The position numbers and the translations under genes were made by a program. Shown one piece after another: positions 1 through 5,187 of a DNA stretch of 5,187 nt. The notes below the pieces were generated by a model. The model did no database searches and was not told the DNA's origin. It worked only from the letters and a program-made list of their open reading frames with translations. Every line of letters begins with the position of its first letter. Position 1 is the stretch's first letter. Source of the DNA: JACNKV01 sp964422145 (lineage in GTDB: Bacteria; Fidelibacterota; Marinisomatia; Marinisomatales; JACNKV01); NCBI GenBank assembly GCA_964422145.1, contig CAYQZV010000036.1, forward strand, positions 1 to 5,187. Direction: 5' to 3'.

Positions 1-357
1 GATCTTCCTTTTATAGGATTTCAGATACTGATTTGCGTGTCCGCCGATGACACCGGGCTGAAGAAATATTTTCTTTCCTTCCTCGAGAATTTTAAAATTT
101 TTCCAGTCTCGAACTGTTTCAGCTATTATTCCGTCGGACACCGCCTGACCAGAAAGTGATGTGCCGGCAGCACGAAATGTGATGGGCAATTTATTCTCAT
201 TGCAATGGCGGAGAAGGCGGGACACTTCATCTGTATTCTTAGGACGAACGATCTCTTTCGGAACCAGCCGGTACATACTCGCATCGTGCGCATATGCCAA
301 ACGGTCGATTAACCGTGTGGAAATGCGGTCATCGGGCAACACAGTGTTCAGTGCCAT
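1..357 (-). CDS. FAD-linked oxidoreductase (D-lactate dehydrogenase/GlcD type), N-terminal part
   Basis: Only the first 119 residues are in the window; the frame runs open through base 1. The sequence shows the start of a PCMH-type (BBE/GlcD-like) FAD-binding domain: RLAYAHDASMYRLVP at 19-33, then IVRPKNTDEV at 36-45, the flavin pyrophosphate-binding stretch FRAAGTSLSGQAVSDG at 61-76, and QPGVIGGHANQYLKSYKRKI at 100-119. In the family the last segment continues into GPDPAS. The 'AHDAS' opening and the 'LKxYxRKI' ending are typical of the long two-domain proteins that carry FAD-binding and Fe-S (CCG) domains (YdiJ/Dld relatives), which oxidise D-lactate, glycolate or another 2-hydroxyacid at the membrane or in the cytoplasm. 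The Fe-S part and the substrate cannot be seen here. The start ATG lies one base after the stop of the thioesterase gene (TGA-T-ATG) with no clear ribosome binding site, so translation is probably coupled. The fold is well supported; the substrate is unknown. Confidence 0.88.
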   Translation of the reverse strand, partial: MALNTVLPDDRISTRLIDRLAYAHDASMYRLVPKEIVRPKNTDEVSRLLRHCNENKLPITFRAAGTSLSGQAVSDGIIAETVRDWKNFKILEEGKKIFLQPGVIGGHANQYLKSYKRKI

Positions 358-358
358 A

Positions 359-802
359 TCAGGATGAGTAGAGGTTGTCTTTTACGGCTTGAGGTACGTG
401 AATAGACTTGTTTGAATTATAATTGAACGAAACAAGACGAAATAGCCCGGCGCATACAGGATGCTCTTTCCCCTCGGCAAACACAGCGCCCAACAGGTCA
501 AAACTTTTTGTACCGACTCTGTTTACTCTGTGACAAACATCCAAATTTGAGGGATGGCCGCATTGATCAATATATACAATATCCATTCCGCCTAAAATGA
601 TACTTTCGTCCTGTTCGCGTCGAACATCGGAAAAACCCATTGATACATAATAATCCGTTCGTGCCGATTCCATGAAAGTAAGATAAACTGCATGATTCAA
701 ATGACCGATGGAATCCATATCGCGCCATCGCGTTTTCATCTTTACAATATGATCAAAATCTGACCGATGTAATGCAGAATATTGAATGTTAGCTGAATTC
801 AT
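359..802 (-). CDS. Acyl-CoA thioesterase, hotdog fold (4HBT/YbgC-FadM type)
   Basis: A 147-residue protein, normal length for single-hotdog thioesterases. The diagnostic segment is RWRDMDSIGHLNHAVYL at 25-41, followed by the central helix FMESARTDYY at 43-52. By comparison with 4-hydroxybenzoyl-CoA thioesterase (Asp17 in the DxD-G motif), Asp30 is the candidate catalytic acid, and the H-x-N after the glycine is usual in this family. The rest fits the beta-sheet: IILGGMDIVYIDQ, then VCHRVNRVGTKSFDL. The likely role is hydrolysis of a cytoplasmic acyl-CoA; chain length and pathway cannot be told. The start ATG overlaps the stop of the GDPD-like remnant upstream (TAATG), and its own stop is one base from the start of the FAD oxidoreductase, so the two intact genes form a tight unit. 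No Shine-Dalgarno sequence precedes the start. A second ATG at residue 22 is possible, but the overlap with the upstream stop favours the longer form. Confidence 0.88.
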   Translation of the reverse strand: MNSANIQYSALHRSDFDHIVKMKTRWRDMDSIGHLNHAVYLTFMESARTDYYVSMGFSDVRREQDESIILGGMDIVYIDQCGHPSNLDVCHRVNRVGTKSFDLLGAVFAEGKEHPVCAGLFRLVSFNYNSNKSIHVPQAVKDNLYSS

Positions 803-882
803 TATTTGCTTTGTCTAAAATCATTAATTACTAATTTTAGAATATCAGGTCTGTCGGTAATAATATTATCAACCATAATATC
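802..882 (-). pseudogene. 3' remnant of a glycerophosphodiester phosphodiesterase gene
   Basis: A short frame ends in TAA at 804-802, overlapping the thioesterase start. From the ATG at 876-874 it encodes 24 residues beginning MVDNIITDRPDIL. The pattern V-D-x-I-I-T-D-x-P-D-x-L is the C-terminal signature of GDPD (UgpQ/GlpQ-like) proteins, where the last strand of the TIM barrel reads GVDGIITDRPD, followed by a short helix and the end of the protein; this piece ends 11 residues after the Leu, as GDPDs do. An in-frame TGA at 885-883 closes it upstream, and the preceding ~15 bases before the gpsA stop show no GDPD sequence in this frame. I therefore read it as the tail of a gene whose body has been lost or displaced by gpsA. 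GDPDs release glycerol 3-phosphate from deacylated phospholipids. The alternative is a real 24-residue peptide or chance similarity, which I think less likely given the position of the stop. Confidence 0.6.
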
Positions 883-901
883 TCAATTATAATATGAAAA
901 T

Positions 902-1951
902 CTAAACATAATCTTTCCATGTCAATTCTAATGGAGCATCATTGCAGATTGTATTAATTATCGATTCAAATAAAGGAAGCTTTGATCGCTCAAGGTTATT
1001 ACTAACAATAGCATTTTTGATTATTGGGCCTAATAGAAGTGTTGCGTCAGCGCCTTCAACGGTTATGCCTTTCAATTCATTTTCAATAGCATCCTTATAT
1101 GAGACACCGCTTCCCAACAGTAAACCTAACTTGCCATTTCTTCCTCCAAGAGAAGTTGTATATAAATCTCCTAAGCCCGATAAGCCATATACGGTCTCTT
1201 TATTGCCACCCAACCATTGAACAATGATAGACATTTCCTTTAATGCTTGAGAAAAGACAACAGCAGTTTGATTTTTCTTCATTTCTTCACTTATTTCGCT
1301 GCTACTATCTGATGCCTTTCCATTAACCGATGCAACACCAAGAGCAAATACATTTTTCAAGGCTGAGCATGCTTCCACTCCAATGACATCTGTATTCTTT
1401 TCCAAATGATAATATTTTGTAGAAAATATATATTCCAAGGATTCGCATACTTTTTCATTTTCGTGCGCAACAACAATATTATGATCTTTCCTGAGAGCAA
1501 GTCCACCTGCTAAGCATGGTCCAGCAATTGCTGCAACTTTAGATTTATTGCCATTAATTGTATGTACTGCATCTGTCATATAGTGGCTAAATAGGACTAT
1601 TGAATCATTCTCAATTCTTAAACCTTTTGTTAACATAAGAATTATTGTACCATCACCAATAACACCATTCAATTTTTCAACTACCCAATCAATACCTCTA
1701 GAGTTAACACCGACAACAATGACATCTACATGATTTGATAACAATTGATTCATATGATTTGACTTATAAAATTCTATCCCATCTTTGATTTCGATCCCTA
1801 GCGCAGGATGAATACGATCATTTAGCAATTTCTCAATTACTGCATCATCATACTGAGTCCCAACAATAGATACATTATTGCCTGCATCAAATGCAGGGAT
1901 ACTAAATGCAGTTCCCATTGCTCCAGACCCAAGAATTACAACTTTTTTCAT
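902..1951 (-). CDS. gpsA: Divergent NAD(P)-dependent glycerol-3-phosphate dehydrogenase
   Basis: A 349-residue cytoplasmic enzyme of the GpsA/GPD family, which interconverts dihydroxyacetone phosphate and sn-glycerol 3-phosphate for phospholipid synthesis. Visible features are the Rossmann motif GSGAMGTA at 8-15, LTKGLRIE at 107-114, AGPCLAGG at 143-150 (usually SGPSFAxE), VEACSALKN at 192-200 with the probable catalytic Lys199, GLSGLGDLYTT at 256-266, GGRN at 269-272 and VEG at 298-300. The phosphate-binding Arg-Asn is preceded by GG, as in the eukaryotic GPD1 type, instead of the usual bacterial SRN; residues 215-228 form a Ser/Glu/Lys-rich insertion. It is therefore an unusual branch and may be a second, specialised copy. 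The start fits the Rossmann fold; a possible GGTGAT site (1969-1964) lies 12 bases upstream, rather far. The gene is clearly richer in A+T than the glycosyltransferase genes and lies between tRNA-Ser and a gene remnant, which suggests acquisition. The family assignment is firm; the exact role is less so. Confidence 0.85.
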   Translation of the reverse strand: MKKVVILGSGAMGTAFSIPAFDAGNNVSIVGTQYDDAVIEKLLNDRIHPALGIEIKDGIEFYKSNHMNQLLSNHVDVIVVGVNSRGIDWVVEKLNGVIGDGTIILMLTKGLRIENDSIVLFSHYMTDAVHTINGNKSKVAAIAGPCLAGGLALRKDHNIVVAHENEKVCESLEYIFSTKYYHLEKNTDVIGVEACSALKNVFALGVASVNGKASDSSSEISEEMKKNQTAVVFSQALKEMSIIVQWLGGNKETVYGLSGLGDLYTTSLGGRNGKLGLLLGSGVSYKDAIENELKGITVEGADATLLLGPIIKNAIVSNNLERSKLPLFESIINTICNDAPLELTWKDYV

Positions 1952-2013
1952 TTGTATTATTTCATCACCATAAAAAATTAATAATGTTCAATTATTTACT
2001 ATTTTTTCTATGC

Positions 2014-2100
2014 GGAGAGGGAGGGATTCGAACCCCCGATACCCAAAGGGCATACCGCATTTCGAGTGCGGCGCATTCAACCAGGCTCTGCCACCTCTCC
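2014..2100 (-). tRNA. tRNA-Ser (anticodon CGA)
   Basis: An 87-base class II tRNA. The acceptor stem GGAGAGG pairs with CCTCTCC. A three-pair D stem (GCA with TGC) follows, then the anticodon stem CCGCA/TGCGG around loop CTCGAAA, giving anticodon CGA, which reads UCG. The long variable arm forms a stem ATGCCC/GGGTAT with one G-U pair and loop TTT, which identifies tRNA-Ser. The T arm GGGGG-TTCGAAT-CCCTC is intact. The discriminator is G, as expected for serine. The next bases are CAT, so the CCA end is not encoded and must be added by the nucleotidyltransferase. It lies 41 bases after the stop of the GT2 gene and 62 bases before gpsA, on the same strand. Confidence 0.97.
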
Positions 2101-2112
2101 TGTATTAGGTAT

Positions 2113-2120
2113 CAAATATA
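2113..2120 (-). promoter_or_regulatory. Possible promoter box for tRNA-Ser
   Basis: The minus strand reads TATATTTG here, 12 bases before the first base of the tRNA. It matches TAnnTTTG, the -7 element of Bacteroidota promoters, and would place the transcription start a few bases before the mature 5' end. A clear TTTG upstream element at the usual distance is not seen; TTTCAC about 17 bases upstream of TATTTG is a weak sigma-70-like alternative. The gap between the GT2 gene and the tRNA is short, so read-through from the glycosyltransferase genes is also possible. Confidence 0.3.
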
Positions 2121-2141
2121 AGTGTAATTCTGTCCGTGAAA

Positions 2142-2873
2142 CTATTTAAACAGATTGAAACGAATGATATGAAAAAAGGCTGAAACACCATCTTTCCAGG
2201 TAATCTTCTTCCCTTCATCGTATGTGCGGCCATGATAAGAAATAGGTATTTCATATATCCGAAAGCCCGCTTTGGAAACTTTTGCAGTGAATTCCGGTTC
2301 GAACCCAAATCTGTTCGACTTGAATTCAATTTTTTCCAACACTTCCCTTCGGAACATTTTATAGCACGTTTCCATATCGGTCAGATTCAAATTGGAAAAC
2401 ATGTTTGACATCAGCGTCAACATTTTATTCCCGAAATAATGCCAGAAATACAGTACTCGGTGCGGACCGCCTAAAAACCTGCTGCCGTACACCACATCCG
2501 CCTTACCGTCCGAAATCGGTTTCATGATGTGCGGATATTCTTCCGGATCATATTCCAGATCAGCATCCTGAACTACCACCACATCGCAGGTTGTATGCGT
2601 AAATCCCGTGCGAAGCGCTTTCCCTTTTCCGAAATTTTTATCATGTTGCAAGAATTCCACTTTGATTTCTGGGTATGCTGATCGAAGTGATTCAATTGTC
2701 TGCTGCACAACTGATACAGAATTATCAGTAGAACAATCATCAATAATTATCATTTCATTCACACAGGGCGATTCCGCAACACGCCGCAGCAATCCCGCGA
2801 CACTCGATTCCTCGTTGTAAACGGGAAGCACAACCGACAATGTAAGTTTCTTGTTTGGGTCACTCATTTTCAT
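2142..2873 (-). CDS. GT2 glycosyltransferase, DPM1-like polyprenyl-phosphate sugar synthase
   Basis: A 243-residue GT-A protein of the dolichyl-phosphate mannosyltransferase (DPM1) branch of family GT2. Motifs in order are SVVLPVYNEE at 13-22, DDCSTD at 45-50, KNFGKGKALRTGF at 79-91, the metal/nucleotide-sugar site QDADLEYDPEEY at 102-113 (DAD at 103-105), YGSRFLGG at 129-136, LTDMETCYKMF at 164-174, FGFEPE at 189-194 and YHGRTYDEGKKITWKDG at 213-229. There are no C-terminal membrane segments, so it is the short soluble or membrane-associated form. It would transfer a sugar from a nucleotide sugar to a polyprenyl phosphate on the cytoplasmic face; the sugar is unknown. It overlaps the GT-C gene by 14 bases, which suggests coupled translation and a donor-maker/donor-user pair. 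A second ATG two codons in (2867) has AGG seven bases upstream and may be the true start. Confidence 0.93.
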   Translation of the reverse strand: MKMSDPNKKLTLSVVLPVYNEESSVAGLLRRVAESPCVNEMIIIDDCSTDNSVSVVQQTIESLRSAYPEIKVEFLQHDKNFGKGKALRTGFTHTTCDVVVVQDADLEYDPEEYPHIMKPISDGKADVVYGSRFLGGPHRVLYFWHYFGNKMLTLMSNMFSNLNLTDMETCYKMFRREVLEKIEFKSNRFGFEPEFTAKVSKAGFRIYEIPISYHGRTYDEGKKITWKDGVSAFFHIIRFNLFK

Positions 2874-4392
2874 GCCTGAATTCGAATACGTAATTTTCCG
2901 GCTTCGGTGTTACATAGACAAGATTAAAAAATGCCGGATTTTCCTGAATTGCCGGGACCAAATAACGCGGTGTTGATGAAAATCCCAGTTGATCCACAAT
3001 TACATATTTCACATTGTATTTGATAAACTGATTAATGATTTCTTCTGGATACAGTGAATACTTATAGCGAATACATTTTCTATCGCTGAATAAATAAGTG
3101 AATTCCCCTTTTCTGCATGTTATAACATCTCCCGTTTTACTGTTCCGTCCCACCCATTGGGAAGCTGCTTTATACTGGGCAAACTGAGCAGGGTATTCTT
3201 TTCTACCGGCCTCCATTCTAGACAACGAAGATATGACAACAAGCGCAACTACAGCAGTTTTGAGCCAATCTGCGTATCTCCATGAATTCAATAAGGAAAA
3301 TCCGAAAAAGCTGATAAGCAAAAGAAAGGGCATAATGGGAATCACAAACCTCTGAGTTGTCCACACCGATGGCCACAATAGTAAAATTCCTACAGCACAA
3401 AAGATTATAGATACCGTAAGCCATTCATTTTTCCGAATACCTTGAACCAATCCAGCAATAAAACAGATAATGATTGCAATTGAAATAACCGATAAAAATA
3501 AAGATCCCTGACCATTTCTAATCATTGCAATAGTTTCATTGGTGTATACAGAAGGAAACAGCATACTGGGAATAATACTGTTTGTATAAATAGTGAAATT
3601 TTCGACCATTCGTGAAATCAGATCCCCGAGTGACATTGTACCCAGTTCGGGCCGATAAGGATTCATCTGCAGTATCTTTGCAGCATAGCCTCCACCGCCA
3701 CTTCCATGTGCATTTTTAACGGCGCTCCATATAAAAACAGGTGTTATTGACACTAATCCAAAAACAGCGCCGTCTTTCCATTTCTTCTGAATCCATAAAA
3801 AAAGCAAACCTGAAGGAACCAAGAATATCAGCGCTGAACGCGTGAGCAGTCCGAGGCTGCAGAAAACGGCGGCAAGTATCAGATGCTTTAATTTTGACTG
3901 ATCTAACCGCTGGAGAAACCCAAATGTCATAAGAGCAAAAAACATGGACGGCACTTCAGACATAATCCAGTGCCCAAACGAAACAATCTCGAAATTCACA
4001 GCGACTAAAAGAGCCAGAATCAATCCCGTAACTTTTGATACTGTAGAAAAAGCCCAATAACATGCTAGCACTGAAGCGATATAAAACACGGTTACCATTA
4101 TTTTATAATCAGCGAAATTTCCCGGAGAAAGCCAGTTTGTTACTGCTATCAAAAACGGAAACACAGGCGGATATTGGCTGTGAAAAGATTCTGCTGTTCC
4201 ATGCATATTCCTATAGCCGTTTCCTTCTGCAATGGATTCCCCTAAAATGACGTAGATCGCGTTATCGCCGTTTGTATGCAGAAACGAATCAAACGTCAAC
4301 ATAGCCAACACCAGACTCACAAAAAGAAGCAAACCGTAGGAAGCAGCTGAATTTTCAGCTGCTTTTTTGAAACGATTCGGGATACTACCCAT
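2860..4392 (-). CDS. GT-C membrane glycosyltransferase (ArnT/PMT_2-like)
   Basis: A 510-residue polytopic protein. After a short basic N-terminus, a first membrane segment (about 20-38) leads to an outer loop with NGDNAIYVILGESIAEGNGY at 41-60; the Asp at 43 is in the place of the catalytic acid of GT-C enzymes. QYPPVFPFLIA at 73-83 and MSEVPSMFFAL at 144-154 are typical of the PMT_2/GT39/GT83 group, as is TQRFVIPIMPFLLL at 346-359. About ten hydrophobic segments run to near 390; a soluble C-terminal domain of some 120 residues follows, as in many members. Such enzymes take a sugar from a polyprenyl phosphate and add it to protein, lipid A or glycan outside the cytoplasmic membrane; the acceptor is unknown. 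The start ATG overlaps the tadA stop (TGATG); a GTG one codon upstream (4395) is an alternative. A strong inverted repeat sits in codons 10-19. The overlapping GT2 gene probably supplies the donor. Confidence 0.88.
   Translation of the reverse strand: MGSIPNRFKKAAENSAASYGLLLFVSLVLAMLTFDSFLHTNGDNAIYVILGESIAEGNGYRNMHGTAESFHSQYPPVFPFLIAVTNWLSPGNFADYKIMVTVFYIASVLACYWAFSTVSKVTGLILALLVAVNFEIVSFGHWIMSEVPSMFFALMTFGFLQRLDQSKLKHLILAAVFCSLGLLTRSALIFLVPSGLLFLWIQKKWKDGAVFGLVSITPVFIWSAVKNAHGSGGGGYAAKILQMNPYRPELGTMSLGDLISRMVENFTIYTNSIIPSMLFPSVYTNETIAMIRNGQGSLFLSVISIAIIICFIAGLVQGIRKNEWLTVSIIFCAVGILLLWPSVWTTQRFVIPIMPFLLLISFFGFSLLNSWRYADWLKTAVVALVVISSLSRMEAGRKEYPAQFAQYKAASQWVGRNSKTGDVITCRKGEFTYLFSDRKCIRYKYSLYPEEIINQFIKYNVKYVIVDQLGFSSTPRYLVPAIQENPAFFNLVYVTPKPENYVFEFRHENE
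4341..4368 (+). repeat. Perfect inverted repeat with T-run inside the GT-C gene
   Basis: The plus strand shows AAGCAGCTGAA, a two-base spacer TT, then TTCAGCTGCTT, an 11-pair perfect palindrome, running into six T (4363-4368). On the plus strand this has the shape of a Rho-independent terminator facing antisense transcription. On the mRNA (minus strand) the same hairpin starts about 28 bases after the GT-C start codon and encodes Lys-Ala-Ala-Glu-Asn-Ser-Ala-Ala-Ser. It may be chance in an alanine-rich stretch. The structure is certain; a function is not shown. Confidence 0.5.
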
Positions 4393-4853
4393 CACGATTT
4401 TGACCGTTTCTTCTTAAAGAATTCTGATAGTATACCCGCACATTCCATTTCCATCACACCGCCTCTAACTGGAATAGGATTCCCAATCCTTCGGTCTCCG
4501 CAAATTTGATAAAGGGAACCGCAGAAACCCTTATCCTGATCATAACATCCGAATACAACCTGCTTCAATCTTGCATTTATAATTGCACCGGCACACATGG
4601 CACACGGTTCCTTTGTTACGTAGAGGATACACTCATCAAGCCGCCAATCGTCTATTGATGATGATGCAGCAGTTATTGCGATCATTTCAGCATGAGCAGT
4701 TGCATCGGTCAACGATTCAGTCTGATTGAATCCTTTGCCTATGATTTTGTCCTTATTAACGATTACCGCACCAATGGGCACTTCACCTGATTCAAAAGCT
4801 TTTTCGGCAAGCGCAAATGCCTGCCTCATGTAGATCTCATGATTCCCGTTCAT
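4392..4853 (-). CDS. tadA: tRNA-specific adenosine deaminase TadA
   Basis: A 153-residue cytoplasmic deaminase that converts A34 to inosine in tRNA-Arg(ACG), an essential decoding step in most bacteria. The zinc site is complete: HAE at 54-56 (His54 ligand, Glu56 proton shuttle) and PCAMC at 83-87 (Cys84 and Cys87). Other family features are EVPIGAVIV at 24-32, TAHAEMIAITAA at 52-63, LYVTKEPC at 77-84 and GSLYQI in the C-terminal half. The open frame extends 41 codons further upstream, but that part lies in the coding region of the upstream gene and looks unlike TadA; the ATG giving MNGNHEIYMRQAF aligns with the E. coli N-terminus (SHEYWMRHAL), so I chose it. No ribosome binding site is visible near it; AGAGG about 28 bases upstream is too far. 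The stop TGA overlaps the ATG of the GT-C gene. TadA proper, rather than guanine or cytosine deaminase, is favoured by the PCAMCAGA and GSLY motifs. Confidence 0.93.
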   Translation of the reverse strand: MNGNHEIYMRQAFALAEKAFESGEVPIGAVIVNKDKIIGKGFNQTESLTDATAHAEMIAITAASSSIDDWRLDECILYVTKEPCAMCAGAIINARLKQVVFGCYDQDKGFCGSLYQICGDRRIGNPIPVRGGVMEMECAGILSEFFKKKRSKS

Positions 4854-4884
4854 GGGAAAGAAAATAGGATTATTCGGATTGCCT

Positions 4885-5187
4885 CTAAGGCGATGCCAGA
4901 TAGGACTGCAACGAATCCAGTTGAACCGCCAGCTGCCTCCTGCCATCAACAGTTGAAACATCAATTGTCGCAACACTGATGCTAGGATTCAGAATTGCCC
5001 AGATATCGGATACATGAGCAAGGCTTTGTGTAAAATCACCAACACCGTAATTGGACATTCCTAGTGTTAGCATTATATCAAGATAATTTACGGTTGTATC
5101 ATGTGTAAATACCCAGCCAGTCTGATTGAATCCAACTGTGGCGCCTATTACGGTGTCACCCCAAATAATAGCCATCGAATCATCACC
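4885..5187 (-). CDS. Unidentified protein, C-terminal 100 residues
   Basis: The frame is open to the right edge of the window, so the start is outside it; an internal ATG at 5175 need not be the start. The 100 visible residues end LDSLQSYLASP before a TAG. I do not recognise the family. The stretch is rich in Thr, Val, Asp and Gly with few Lys or Arg, has alternating hydrophobic pieces such as MAIIWGDTVIGATVGFNQTG and SISVATIDVST, and no membrane segment or cysteine; this composition would fit a secreted or outer-membrane beta-rich protein, but that is a guess. It ends 31 bases before tadA on the same strand, so the two may be co-transcribed. That tadA does not match this reading frame, and that the visible composition is protein-like throughout, support it being a real gene. 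Confidence 0.65.
   Translation of the reverse strand, partial: GDDSMAIIWGDTVIGATVGFNQTGWVFTHDTTVNYLDIMLTLGMSNYGVGDFTQSLAHVSDIWAILNPSISVATIDVSTVDGRRQLAVQLDSLQSYLASP

Noticed and set aside
161..367. Open frames on the plus strand at 161-367, 942-1220, 1906-2121, 2608-2820 and 4062-4250, and minus-strand frames at 2105-2329 and 3218-3424
   Set aside because: All lie opposite or inside well-supported genes or the tRNA in other frames, and their translations show no family features.
886..925. TATAAT (891-886) and TTGACA (925-920) on the minus strand as a promoter for the thioesterase operon
   Set aside because: The spacer is 28 bases, far too long, the TTGACA lies in the gpsA coding end, and TATAAT is expected by chance in such A+T-rich DNA.
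1972..1996. AATAAT-TGAAC-ATTATT followed by six T after the tRNA as a terminator
   Set aside because: The stem has only six A-T pairs and would be too weak; it may just reflect the A+T-rich gap before gpsA.
2014..2100. Tail duplication of the tRNA-Ser 3' end as an attachment site for an integrated element
   Set aside because: I found no second copy of the tRNA 3' end in the window and no integrase gene.
4854..4976. A 41-codon N-terminal extension of TadA in the same frame
   Set aside because: It overlaps the coding region of the upstream gene, contains nothing like TadA, and the ATG at 4853 gives the family's normal N-terminus.

Overview
The window is a one-strand (minus) stretch of a bacterial chromosome or contig. 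It holds six protein genes (two cut by the window edges), one tRNA gene and one apparent gene remnant. Reading in the direction of transcription (right to left) the order is: C-terminal end of an unrecognised protein, tadA, a GT-C membrane glycosyltransferase, a DPM1-like GT2 glycosyltransferase, tRNA-Ser(CGA), a divergent gpsA, a 3' remnant of a glycerophosphodiester phosphodiesterase (GDPD) gene, a hotdog thioesterase, and the N-terminal part of a large FAD-linked oxidoreductase. There is no gene-free stretch of 300 bases; the gaps are 4854-4884, 2101-2141, 1952-2013 and 803-901.

Organism: not identifiable with certainty. The TadA sequence around its HAE motif and its Gly-Ser-Leu-Tyr segment resembles TadA from Bacteroidota and relatives, most genes lack a clear Shine-Dalgarno sequence, the tRNA gene encodes no CCA end, and a TATATTTG box precedes it (the Bacteroidota -7 box is TAnnTTTG). 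Together these lean towards the FCB group, perhaps one of its uncultured environmental lineages. This is inference.

Right half (2142-5187): tadA, the GT-C gene and the GT2 gene overlap end to start and look translationally coupled. TadA makes inosine 34 in tRNA. The two glycosyltransferases look like a lipid-linked sugar pair: the GT2 enzyme would charge a polyprenyl phosphate with a sugar and the GT-C enzyme would transfer the sugar on the far side of the membrane. The acceptor cannot be told from the sequence.

Left half (1-2100): the FAD oxidoreductase and thioesterase genes are packed tightly (TGA-T-ATG), and the thioesterase start overlaps the stop codon of a 24-codon frame (TAATG) that reads like the extreme C-terminus of a GDPD. 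The rest of that GDPD gene is absent. In its place stands gpsA, visibly richer in A+T than its neighbours, directly downstream of tRNA-Ser. The simplest reading is a recombination or insertion between the tRNA gene and the old operon that replaced or truncated the GDPD gene. This junction is the most interesting part of the window. I found no clearly new biological system; the remaining genes are recognisable housekeeping or envelope genes, except for the unidentified protein at the right edge.
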